DNA of 64,000 nt from Enoplosus armatus. Taxonomy: Eukaryota; Chordata; Actinopteri; Centrarchiformes; Enoplosidae. Shown here in pieces: positions 40,128-51,141 of this stretch. The stretch's first letter is position 1; each line of letters opens with the position of its first letter. A program made the translations under genes and the position numbers. The stretch spans positions 22,371,704 to 22,435,703 of the forward strand of contig NC_092188.1 in the NCBI RefSeq assembly GCF_043641665.1, written 5' to 3'. Under the pieces are notes generated by a model that saw only the letters and a list, made by a program, of their open reading frames with translations, did not search any database and was not told where the DNA came from.

Positions 40128-40157
40128 GGGTTAGGGTTAGGGTTAGGGTTAGGGTTA
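40128..40157. repeat. Interstitial telomeric repeat (TTAGGG)4
   Basis: GGG followed by four exact TTAGGG units and TTA, 30 bases in all, then diverging to AGAATCAG. It has the vertebrate telomere motif. Confidence 0.9.
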
Positions 40158-41024
40158 AGAATCAGTGGGCGTTGCCGTCCCATTGGTGCTGGGTTCAGCA
40201 CCACGGACAGCACCTTAGTGCCGCATGACCAATCCCACAGGGACAGCACTGGGCTGCATGGTGATTTTGGCGTCGTGACCACAGTAGGAACTACAGGTCA
40301 CGTGACAACCTGGGACCCAGAAAAGCCTCTCGCCACACTGTACATCCACCATGAAAGTATTCCAGAAGAAACGCCTGTTGGACGTTTTTTCTTAGCGTTG
40401 CACATATTAAAAAATACCATTTGAATTATCAAAATTTGAAACATTATGTTCAACATATGTTTGAAAGCCACCAAGAGAGTATCAAGATGTTATTTTTGTG
40501 CCATTCGTGTGAGTGTGGGCTGTCAGCCAGGAAGAGCCAGTGAAAGACACTAATGCACATGTGTAACCCAAGTTGGAAGCAGGGGAAACTTTTTTTTTAG
40601 TGCACGACCATGTTGTGGTGGTATGTTTTCTAAATTTTCCTGGGCTTCAGTTTCATTACACAATCTACCAATCTGTGGTCAGGGGTAGCTGTATAGAGTT
40701 AACCCATGCTGCATTTGTTCTTTAGCAGGAGAGCTTGTGGTTTCATTGTAGTGACCCAATCCACTCTGTAGTGAAGTGTTACATTGCACTACGCATTGCA
40801 TTGTCAAACCACTGCAGACATCAATTGCATTCATGTTGTCTGAGTTAGACTGCAGTCAGCCCACAGTTGCTGATAGTTTAGAGGCACTCTAGTTGTGGTC
40901 ATGGTACGGGTGACTGAGGTCTCTTCTTGCCTTGTCAGCCTGTGATCAGGAACATACCACTTTTCGTCCACTTGTATGTACAGTATGTGTGTTTGTTTAT
41001 TTTGTTTGTCTGAACAAATGTGTT

Positions 41025-41185
41025 CATGGTAAATGGGGCTGCATTTATATAGCACTGTTCTACCTTACCGGACAAAGCGCTTTACAATTTTGCCTCTCAT
41101 TCACCCATTCACCCATTCAATGGCGGAGCCGAACCGCCAAACTTAATGGACGACCCGCTCTACCCTGAGCCACAGCCGTCCCTGT
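41025..41185 (+). mobile_element. Teleost interspersed repeat, decayed copy
   Basis: The left part (aaatggggctgcatttatat, then agcactgttct and aaagcgctttaca) and right part (gacgacccgctctaccctga, then gccacagccg) match, from memory, a common fish repeat with the phrases GCATTTATATAGCGC, AAAGCGCTTTACA and CGACCCGCTCTACC. The middle is shortened. No open frame. Confidence 0.65.
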
Positions 41186-44100
41186 ACAGTATATGTTAGC
41201 CCTCCAGTGGACTGATGCTTTCCTGTTGTTTTCCCTCTGTAAGCTGGGATAGGCTACATTGACCATGTGACCCTGAACAGGAATAAGCAAGAAGAAAGGA
41301 TGGATGTTTGGGTGGATATTAGTCTGAACATGGCCGTGGGTGAAACTATGTATGCCTGTGCATAGGTGCCTGAGCAAAATCATACCCCACTTTTTGTCTT
41401 TTTAAAAATAAACTGATCCTCATACAGTCCCCGCAATCAGGTGATTATATTTAAGCAGCCAAAATCAATGATCATTTTACTATTTTCAGCAACTGACAAA
41501 AGCAACTGAAATCACATTTTTGGACCTCTCTTTGAGTTGATGAAGTCGAACCTGTCGCTGACTGTTTGCCACAACATTCAATCCACACAGGAGTCTGACT
41601 GTTTACAAAGGTGAGAAGGAACATGCCATTTAGCTTAACCGCAATCATGGACATTAGAATATAGGAAAAGACTAGGCTAGCGTATGTTGAATGAACCTGC
41701 TTGGCCCACTGACTCCAGCCTAACTTTAAGTTAGCTCAAAGCAGGATTGTACTGTCAACAAAATGCCGAACCAATTTGCGAGGCCCACCTAACGTTAGCT
41801 TGCTGATCGGACGGGATTAGGCGTGTATTGTGGCTCTTAATATTTTTCATTAGCTCTGTTGATTTTATTATTTGGGTTGTAGTGAAGGGTAAATGCACAT
41901 AATTACAGTTTACCCAACTGCCTTAATGCAAGAGGTTAGGTGGTGTAGAAAGGCAGGAAATTTGTTTCAGATTACAATTTGTTTTCTGGAGGAGGACTCC
42001 CAGACCCCCGCCAATTACGCAACTTTCCAAGTTTGCTCCCCCGTTTTAAAACATAACCAGGCGTCCATGTGCCTGTGTCTGTATAGTCTGTGTTTGCAGC
42101 ATGTTACAATAGTTTCCCGCTGTTGTATTTCTACAGAAGCCCAGGGCAAGCTTTTGTGTTTTTTTGTGTTCTTAAACTGAGATAAGGTCCCTGTCCTTCC
42201 AAGGGTCCTTGACCACTGACTCCTTCATCCCCTCACCATGCGGTTTACAAACCTCTCTCCTCTCAGACAGTACTCCTTTTGTCGGCTCCCCTCATTTGGT
42301 GCAAACACTTGCCGCGTCTGCGTCTCCTGGAAACCCTTGAGGCCCTGGATGTCTAAGATGCCTTGGTAGAAACCAGAGGGACAGCTATGGAACAGTGTTA
42401 GTCAAGCATAAACCTCTTAACGTCTCCTCTGTCAACCACCGACCCACACAATGCCTTCTCTCTGTACCTTCTTCCAGCTCTCAAACCGCTTTTTAGACTT
42501 GCAAATCTGGGCTTTGATGTTGCATTGCCTTGCTTCTTTTGTCAGAGAGAGGGAGCCAAGGAGGAGAGAAGCATTGCAGACAGCTGTTAAAGCCACCATA
42601 ATTCCCTCATGTTACATGGGTTAGCCCTCACTGCCCTGGCAAGGATGCTGTTGTGTCTCTCTGTTCTCTCTTTAACTCATCTACGCTCTTTTTTTTTTCT
42701 CTCACTGCAGTTCAACTTTGACTACCTCTCTCTTTTTCTCCCCCATGCTAATGCTGTCTAGAGGACAAAGTAATCCATATTCTTTTGTTTTGTTGTCTGG
42801 GTGTAAACCTGTTTCTCTTTTGTTAGGTGGCTAGCTAGCTCCCTGGTGCCAAAGTTATTCCACCAGACAAGACAGGCCTCTGTTCCACATCTCTTTTTTC
42901 TGAGATGACATTAAATAAGATGGGCAGTACAGAGATTTGTCAGACTATTCTTAACCCTTTTGGTATATGGAATTTAATTCACATCATTTTCAAATTTCAA
43001 AAAAAGCTTCAAGCTTCAGAAAGTGTAATTTAGATGTAAAGCTTGTTTGGGTGGAATTAAGCGGTCTAAGACCTGCGGCAGCCTCTTTGGGCCCGTTATG
43101 GAAACTAGTGTGCAAAGCTACTGGTGTTGTTTATACCTCTACTCCATGTCTCACAGTCTCAAATCCCCTATTACAGTCTGAGTGAGATGGAATGAAGGAA
43201 TGGTAGTAATGGGTAGACGACCAACAACCACTGCGGCTTTGTCAGCCCGTCTTTGCAGCATCCAGGAACACTGATCACATCTCAACTGCGGACAGACACT
43301 TAATTTTTGCTATGTGCGCCCAAGCACATTCCTGCTCGAGGACAATAGACGGATAGTGGTTACAGTGGCAGGAGTGACTCGTTCTGTCTGCAGGAGGACA
43401 GGGGTTGGAGGGCATTTGGTGTGTGTGTGTGTGTTTGGGAAAGAGAGTCATTTTTTTTGTCTATCCAACTGTATGTCTCTCTCTGTCCATCTACACTTGT
43501 GCCTTCGTTCTTCCTGACACCCTCATTATCAAAGCAAACACTTGAGTGTATGCCATCTGAATGAGGTAATGACTCTGTGTTAAGCAGGAAGTTAATAGTC
43601 ATTGCTTTGGTTATGACTGACTGACATCTTACCGTCTTTTACAGGAAACTGTGTTGCTAATGATTTTCTCTCGGGACAGGATTAAGCAATGGCCCAAGCC
43701 GTAGACATGACCTCGTACCCATGATGGAATTTGGTTGGTTGATTGACTCACTGAATATTACTTACGGTTTGGGCCGGCAGTGATGGTAATTCTCAGAAGT
43801 TAACACCATTTCTGAATGTGTCAGTCCCATATTTGGGTTTTGCATTTAGTTTCCATAGCAACGGGGAAATCTGGGTGATGGGGTTTCAAAAGGTTCATGT
43901 GCTAATGATCTAAGACCATACATGGTCCCCAACATGATCTATGTGGATTTTAACATCATCATTCTGACCCTTTGGTGTTTGATTTAGGAGGCAGGTGTTC
44001 CTTGTTACGTTCAGGTTAGTTCCATATTTAAGCAGACTGTTTGATTTGAAAACATACTGTATGTCAAAGTGTTGTTATATGGTCAACATTGAGCAATACC

Positions 44101-45609
44101 TGCAGGCTCTAAGTTATTTAAGCAGGTTGGATTGTGGCAAACCCAGTGGTAATATGGTAACATACAAACCATATCAAACTTCAGCTTTCATCTTAGCTGT
44201 GTTTCACCACTACAAGGTCCAAGTAATCCCTGTGATGATGTGGCCCTGCAGTCTGACTGTGGAAGGATGTGGAGTTGATTCAGTTCAAAAAGGACAAAGG
44301 TGGGCAATCCCATTGTCAAATAAACCAGATGATTCATCTCCATGGAACTGAGATGATTCATCTGTATCTTAGTTATATTAGTGTGTTTGGACAAACATGT
44401 CACTGTAAACCTTTATGACGATACAAGGCTGGGATGTACGGTCAGACCAAAAGGCATATCAGTAACTTGTAGTCGGTTCATCTTTAAAGAACTGGGGTGA
44501 GTAATTGTAGTTTGATTATATTAATGAGTGGAAAATATGTTTGACTAAAGGCTGTCATTGATATGTCAATGCTAATGGTCAAGATACATCCAAAGGATTA
44601 GGAGGAATGCTCAGGGCTTGTGGCCAGAGTTGTTATTAGAACAGTATGACATGACCCTCAAATCCTGCTGACTTTCAGCAAAACAGGTAACAGAGAATAT
44701 GCAGTACAGCACAATGTAGGCACAGAATGAAAACGCTTTGTGGAATTACATCCAATTACTCCGTTTAATAATCCCAGTACAGATCACTCAGAGCCCAGTA
44801 ATGTGCTGGAAACGACGTGTCCACCATCAGCCAACCATAATCACAATCTCTGCCTGAGGGAAACGAGGAGAGATTGAGATTTCAATTTCACTCGTCTTTG
44901 ACACTCAATACCCAACTTGGTAAATGATCACAATATGACAAATGTGCTGTTAGTTGGTTTTGGACAAAAAGATCTTCCACTCAGCGCCAGTTGCTGAGGG
45001 CGAGTGTAGGAGTTTTTAAAAAGATTTATTTGGAAATGAGATAAAAACTTAATTTCACTTTTGAGTTTACAAGCTGAAGGCTGGCTTTGCGCAAAATGTT
45101 TTTCTTAACATACTAGTAGAGTAAGAGAATTACATTTTACAGAGTTTATATACATATTATAGATCATTACAATTCACATGTTTATCAAAGTAAAGTAAGG
45201 AGTAGTTTCTGCTGGGTTTTTTAAGAAAATAATGTACATTTCATACATACTGCATACGCTTTCCTCTTATTTCAGTCCAGTTTTGTTGTTGTTGTCACCT
45301 TGGCATGCGGATCTTGTCAAGCCGTTATACAGTACAGGCAGCTTTGGGCTTTACTCTCATGTGAGGCCCTGGGGGGTATTTCATCGTTTTGGTTCTTGAG
45401 GTTAGAGATCTTCAAATTAGAAAGCAGATGTGAGTATGGTTTCTTAACATGCCTGGGGGTACCACAAGCAAAATGAAACAGTGGGGAAAAAAACAGAAAT
45501 CTTATTGTATTTAAGGTTCAAAGGGGAATAAATGGTTATACAGTTTCCCGTCTGCACGTTCATCTTGTCCCACAGTACAAATGATACATAGAATCAAATC
45601 ATTCTACAT

Positions 45610-45900
45610 CAGGGTGAAAGGATAGGTTCACATTTATTCAAGTCTATCAAAATGCTTTCTGCAGTTCATCTGAAGCTTCAGCAGCGTGAGTCAGACAAAT
45701 CAAGTTGGTATCTTGTAAAAGTTAGTCTTTTTAATATGATTGATAGATGATATATTTGTGCTTCGTGCTTTCCAGGAACACAAAGTAAAGAGACTGTAAC
45801 TTTGGAGGATACCCATTTGATTTGTCTAATTCAGACTGCTGAAGCTGAATATTAGCTTTGGATTAGACTTTTTTTGCTGATTTTTTTGTCCCCAATAACC
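45610..45900 (+). mobile_element. MITE-like teleost repeat, partial
   Basis: The left end reads gggtgaaaggataggttcac with attcaagtct after it. An inner segment reads tttgtctaattcagactgct, then gaagctgaatattagctttg. From memory these are diagnostic parts of a widespread fish element with terminal inverted repeats around AAAGGACAGGTTCAC. The right end is not visible, so this is an incomplete copy. It is non-coding. Confidence 0.6.
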
Positions 45901-47200
45901 ACTTTAGTGTACTTATGGGCAGTGCTGTTTTGAAATAATAATAATCCTTTATTTCAACTAATTGAGGGACAGTGTGATCTATGGATATTTGCTTCAGATT
46001 AAGCCTCATCTTCCCTGTAAGACGTTTCTGTCGGTGAAGTCCTCCATTCACTAGAATAATGTCAAGCTTAATCCATGTGCATAAAACCACCGCATGTGGC
46101 TGACGGGGTTTCCTCAGTGTCACAACAGTTGGGTAAGTCACAAAGAGGCAAAACAGCTTCTTATTTTTCATTCTTGTTGTCCTACGTGTCCAGTTCATCT
46201 GTGTCACTGCTGGGGTTTTTCTTCTTCTTCTCCTCCTTCTTCCACTGAGTCAGAGCAGTGATGAATTAAAACAAGAGTGCAGTCGCTGTTTGAAGTTTGA
46301 GGAGAGACATTATTATGACTTCTCCCTTAAAGGTCAAGTTGAGCCACAGGTCGTGATAAAGCGCACAGCCAGAGAGGGAGGGAACCGAGGGCTTAAAGGA
46401 GAGAGAAGTGTTGAAATAACAAATGGGTCCTCGCAGATGGTGCTGAGGCACAGCAGAGTGGGTTCATTACCACTAGATTTTGACTATAATAAACACCAAT
46501 GCAGTACAACTCAGTACTAAGAAGCTGAGGAAGATTTTGAAGTTGAATGCAAGTGAACAGTTTTCCGTCTCATCCAGCACCAAGTCACTTAAAGAGAGAA
46601 GGAGCAGCAGATTACAGTTATTTTCAAAGTTTTCCTCAAACCACCACGATCTTAACTGGTCTTAATTACAATGCTAGTGCTGGTTTAGGGAATCATCTAG
46701 TGGTTCTCCACCCTTAGGCTGAAACTTAACGTCCACCACCTGGCTGTTTACACCACTCTGCCACTTTCCCTGTGAGCAAGTCCACTGAGCGGGAGATCTG
46801 AGAAATTATGTCATTTCCACTCAGTCGACAGGGAGGAGGGATTATCTTGAAGAAAGTGAATTCAGGCTTTGATTAAGAATGTTATTGTAAAGAAATCTGC
46901 CTTCAAACAGTGAGGACAGACGGCGGTGGAGAGAAACATAGAAGGTCTTGACCAGGGTCCCCCCGTGCTCTTTGACCTCAGGAGTAATTTGTTTTTCTTT
47001 AAAACGATTGGCTAAATGTTCGGCACATTGGAGCGACGAGCCAAAGTGTAAATCTTCAAAAGCGCTTTTCAGGGTTTCAATGTGGTCACCACTCCTCAGG
47101 GAGAGTATTGAACAACCCGCCCCCCCGCCTCCCTTGTCTTTCTATACTCTCTCGCTCACATGCATTCTTTCTCGCGTTCTCTCTCCTCCCTTTCTAACAG

Positions 47201-47329
47201 TTTGAAGTTGTGTTGGCAGCAGGGCTGACGCAGAGAGTTCAGTCAGGAGGAAGGTCAGCCACGCTGCCTCAGGAGGGGCGAAGGCTTCAGATCTCCCTAC
47301 GTATTTATGATTCTGCTCCTGTATTGTGA
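47201..47329 (+). other. Possible pseudo-exon in the 16.5-kb intron
   Basis: A long C/T tract ending CCTTTCTAACAG precedes a phase-0 frame of 42 codons (FEVVLAAGLTQRVQSGG and onward) stopped by TGA at 47327-47329. The best nearby donor (GAAG|GTCAGC at 47254) would give 53 bp and break the frame. There is no counterpart in human VPS13B that I recall. Confidence 0.2.
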
Positions 47330-47936
47330 CCGTAATCTCATGACAACACTCACATTGTTTGACAAATGAGTTTCCTTGTCATGTAGCGCTCAGCGTCCGG
47401 GACAGATCGGTCTGTGTATGACCTCACTGTAGCACAGATGTGCTGTATGCGTGGATGGACATTTAACCGGCCCTCTGGCCTTTTGTACGGAATGTTTTGT
47501 GAGTGGATTTAGATGGAGGGGGCAAAGGCCTCTTGACTTCATGACACCTCATCTAAAGTGTGCACCGTGATGTTGTGTAATGAGGAAAGCATGTAAAACA
47601 CCCGTCCGCAGACTGTCTGCAGATACAGATGTAGTTATTTTAGAAATCATGCTTCTTTACATATTTTCAGCCCTGTTGCCATGTCGTGGCCCACAATACA
47701 AGGAATTATGTGGAAAACGATCGGAACATTGTCACCACTGTAAAGTTGACTGTCAAAAGATAGGGCAGCGTCTGTTTATGGCTGTCCTCCTGAGTCTGTG
47801 TTTCCACCCAGCCACACACATGGCTGTGCTTCACAGTGAAGTGATGGATATGAAGCTTAAAAGGTTGAGAGCCAAACTATCTGCCTCTTATTTAGACGTG
47901 TGGAGAACAGAGCCTTCCACATCTAACCACACAAGT

Positions 47937-47962
47937 ACACACACACACACACACACACACAC
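47937..47962. repeat. (AC)13 microsatellite near the intron 3' end
   Basis: Lies 240 bases upstream of the (GT)11 that precedes E10, and could pair with it locally. Confidence 0.95.
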
Positions 47963-48169
47963 GTAGCCATAATGAGCTTCCACATCAGCTGTTTTCCACC
48001 AGCCAGTTTATTGTGTGCGACCTTCCATTTCTACTTCCAGCAGCAGCAGGCCTGTTCAGCACCAGTAAACAGGAACTTTGTTGCCCCCCCCCCCCGCCCC
48101 AAATCTTCTAAACAAAGAATCTTGTTGTTTACTTGCCTTTTGCTCGGGGATAAATAAAGGGCAAGGACA

Positions 48170-48174
48170 CTAAC
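48170..48174 (+). promoter_or_regulatory. Likely branch site CTAAC for E10
   Basis: ACACTAACCT matches the vertebrate branch consensus. The putative branch A is at 48173. No AG dinucleotide occurs from there to the acceptor AG at 48245-48246, an AG-free zone of about 70 bases that spans the GT tract. Confidence 0.55.
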
Positions 48175-48202
48175 CTCTGATGTCTGGTGTCTTCCATCTC
48201 TG

Positions 48203-48224
48203 GTGTGTGTGTGTGTGTGTGTGT
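48203..48224. repeat. (GT)11 microsatellite next to the 3' splice site
   Basis: Ends 22 bases before the first base of E10 and occupies much of the place of a normal polypyrimidine tract. It is the right half of the complementary pair with 31799-31826. Confidence 0.97.
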
Positions 48225-48246
48225 CCTGCTCTGTCCTATTGTGCAG

Positions 48247-48402
48247 CTGCTGCACATCTGCATCGAGGGATGGGGGAACTGGCGCTGGTCGGAGGCCTTC
48301 AGTGTGGACGACGTAGGGACTCTGCTGAGGACCATTCAGTACAAAGGACGCACCGCCTCACTCATCATCAAGGTGGTGCAGATCAACGGTGTCCAGAAAC
48401 AG
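48247..48402 (+). CDS. vps13b: VPS13B exon E10 (VAB region)
   Basis: Encodes exactly 52 residues, phase 0 on both sides. The acceptor is CCTATTGTGCAG and the donor AAACAG|GTAACG. It reads LLHICIEGWGNWRWSEAFSV, then DDVGTLLRTIQYKGRTASLI and ends VQINGVQKQ. The W-x-W-S-x-x-F-x-(V/L)-D-x-x-G signature is the repeat hallmark of VPS13 VAB domains, which bind adaptor proteins in the VPS13 family. It is nearly unchanged from human VPS13B as recalled. The 3' splice site has only a short C/T stretch between the GT repeat and the AG. Confidence 0.97.
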
Positions 48403-48575
48403 GTAACGTCAGTTGGAACTGACTTATTGTTTTGTTGTTTGTTAAGTTTGGTTTGTTTTTGTTTTTTTTGTCAGGTTTTCATTGTAATATAAGGCACACA
48501 AAAAACTGATGCTTTTGAGGAATTTTGGAAATTTGAGGAACTATTTCTTTATTCAATTTAATTCTGTAAATAAAC

Positions 48576-48602
48576 ATATATATATATATATTATATATAA
48601 AT
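48576..48602. repeat. (AT)n microsatellite
   Basis: Alternating A/T run with one TT break, just after E10. Confidence 0.85.
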
Positions 48603-50039
48603 ATATTTTGCAGACATAAGACTGAATATGAAAAGTATTAAGTATTATCTTAAAACCCTTACTGGCTGTTTCTGGAGCTTTCAACCTTGTCATGTTTGGT
48701 ATTTCCCAGTAAGAACTGTCTCGCAGACAAATAGTTACATACATTTTTAATTTCCTATAGCAGCATCAAGGTTAATCGGAACAATTGTAACATCATTGTT
48801 AGCTTAAGCAATAAAAGGGGAGACAATGGAGAGAGTCCCCTAATCCTTAACAGGAAATCCAAGGCAAAAGACTCACAGTACTGGCAACACTTTTTAACTG
48901 ACAAGTGAAGATTTGTGGTGCAAGTACACCACAGCAATAAAACCAAGGACCAAAGTTTTCAACAAAACCAAGAATATACTGATCATGCAGATTATCTTCC
49001 TGCTAATCTGTAAAAACTCTTATAAGTAGTGTTCAGAACTACCCAGAAAGCAGGAGTTTGTTTGCTGCATTATGGCTGTTAACGGCTGTTATGTGTCACT
49101 TTGGAAGCCAGGCCCATTTCCCAGCGCTCATTTTGGGATGAGCACTCTTTAATCTCCAGTTGTTTTTCTTTTTTCCATTTGTATGTTATGATTCAGTTGT
49201 TGCTCGGCGAACAACAGACTGTATTTTGTTTTTGTCAGTTTTTGTAATCTGTTTTATAGCAGTAAAACAAAAGCTTATGAGCTTGAAGCCATCCAAAAAC
49301 ACAATGTGCCCCCATCAATCCAAAAAGAAGATCACAGGAAATCATAAACCAGCATAAACCAAATCATGAACCAGCCGCGTTTGCCTTTTTACACCAAGAA
49401 TGGTGGCGGATCATGTTCGGATTTTTCCAAAAAATACAAGGCAGAGTCGTCGTATTCCTGAAAATGCAGTGATGCCACCAGATTGTAGCGCTGACACTTT
49501 GTTATGTAAACAGTGTCAAGTGTCGCACATGTCTCCCTCTTGTCCTCCAGACAAAACAGACTCGGCCTCTCACATTCCTTCCTCCGTCTGTCCCAGACTT
49601 TGCTTACATCTTGTTCCCATTGGATCCAATGATAGGGTATGAGCGTTGGTCACATCCAATTCACAACACAAAGCCTCAGAGTGGGACAGCGGCTGCCACT
49701 ACAGAGGAAGTTGGCTCCCGCCTGCCTGAGCATACCTCATCTTGTGTTTTTTTTTTTTTGGGGGTGGGGGGGGTTCATCCTCTAAGTGTCACACACTGCT
49801 GTACTCTCCCTCTCTGTCTAGCTACCCTATGGTCTGACATTGTGACGGCCTTTTTATCATTCATATTGGCACCTCATGTTGACTGCTGTTAAAAAAAATC
49901 CCCCTTGTATAAATCTCCCTCATATGAAAAACATATATACACACATGCATTCTCTAATTGCGCACACACACACACACACACAGCGCAGGCTTTGATGCCT
50001 GTGGTAGAACACATGTGAAGGCAGGGGTATTAGGGCTGC

Positions 50040-50340
50040 TTCTGATAATTACTGTCATGATCACTTCATCTGTTGATCATGTCATGATCATTTCATCTGT
50101 AGCATGAACACAGTCAAAGAAGCTTCAAATTGCTTGCATTGCTCAATGGGGTACACAGATTACAATAGCACAAATGTCCACTTGGTCTCAAGGATGAACT
50201 GATTTGAATTTGGTGGTCAAAGGTCAAAGGTCAAGGTCACTGTGACCTCACAAAACACGTCTTGGGCCATAACTAAAGAATTGATGCGGATGCGGGAGAA
50301 AACAGAAGCACCACATTTTGTGTAGCTATACTCTATAAGA
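50040..50340 (+). mobile_element. Teleost interspersed repeat with AGGTCA cluster
   Basis: Phrases cacaaatgtccacttggtct, caaggatgaactgatttgaa, tttggtggtcaaaggtcaaa and gacctcacaaaacacgtctt with gggccataactaaagaatt match, from memory, a very common teleost repeat. It is non-coding. A 21-base segment is duplicated with a 27-base period at 50053-50100 near its left side. Confidence 0.7.
50214..50248. promoter_or_regulatory. AGGTCA half-site cluster with perfect ERE palindrome
   Basis: Half-sites: TGGTCA at 50214, AGGTCA at 50221, 50228 and 50234, then inverted TGACCT at 50243. The pair 50221/50228 is a DR1. The pair 50234/50243 is AGGTCA-CTG-TGACCT, the consensus estrogen response element. Sequence match only; no evidence of use. 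Confidence 0.5.
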
Positions 50341-50706
50341 ATCTATCTTTATAACAGTAATCAAGTACATGTGTACCTGTTTAGCCAATACATCTGTGAT
50401 CATCCTTCATTAATCAGTTCAACAATGTATATTCACTGGAATCACACATATGCATCATCAATATAGTGACAACTTCCATTTAGCCAAAAAATACACTTTA
50501 TACCTTTTGCTCAATTCCCTCCAAGTATCCACTTCATATATTAGTATATATAGTCTGGACAGACATGGATGCAAACTGCAACTTGACAGGTTGCCGGAGG
50601 CATACGACCACGGGGCGGTTATTCTAGTTTTACTTTTTGGACATGTGTGTGTCAAGGCAAAAAGGACGAAGAAAAGTCAGTCAGGAAAAGAAAGTGTGTT
50701 ATGGTG

Positions 50707-50708
<2 letters not shown>

Positions 50709-50799
<91 letters not shown>
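50709..50799. repeat. (GT)45 microsatellite
   Basis: About 91 bases of pure GT, the longest dinucleotide array in the window. Z-DNA prone. Confidence 0.97.
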
Positions 50800-50804
<5 letters not shown>

Positions 50805-51067
50805 GCACATTACAGCTAGCTGCTGACGTGAGTGTGTGTCTGTGAATGGATATAAAGTAATGATTGATGGAAAGATTTCCCTCATTAGGGGCCAAGCTCT
50901 TTCTCTCCAGGATCATTATCAGTGCCACAACCTGCACAACACACACACACACAGCCATGCAAAGACATAAACACACAGACACACACTCACAGAGAGTGGT
51001 GGAAGCAATCAGTTCACAATTAGATGTGTCACTCCCAGATGAGCGCTCCCTGGTGGCTGTGGCTTGG

Positions 51068-51070
<3 letters not shown>

Positions 51071-51138
<68 letters not shown>
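51071..51138. repeat. (TG)34 microsatellite
   Basis: Sixty-eight bases of pure TG, same orientation as the array 270 bases upstream. Confidence 0.97.

Positions 51139-51141
<3 letters not shown>

Larger units (their letters stand above)
31790..48246 (+). other. Intron E9-E10 (16.5 kb), ACm-GTn type
   Basis: The longest intron in the window. It starts GTAGCGCGC followed by (AC)14 and ends with (GT)11, a short C/T stretch and GTGCAG. Inside lie more CA/GT arrays (32115, 34553, 35581, 36246, 36403, 47937), a pyrimidine-rich segment at about 33000-34340, a TTAGGG array at 40128-40157, interspersed repeats at 41025-41185 and 45610-45900, and a possible pseudo-exon at 47201. No nested gene is supported on either strand. 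Confidence 0.9.

Noticed and set aside
42711..42761. Strong acceptor (T run, CTCACTGCAG) followed by 16 open codons
   Set aside because: It stops at TAG after 16 codons with no usable donor; a decoy acceptor only.
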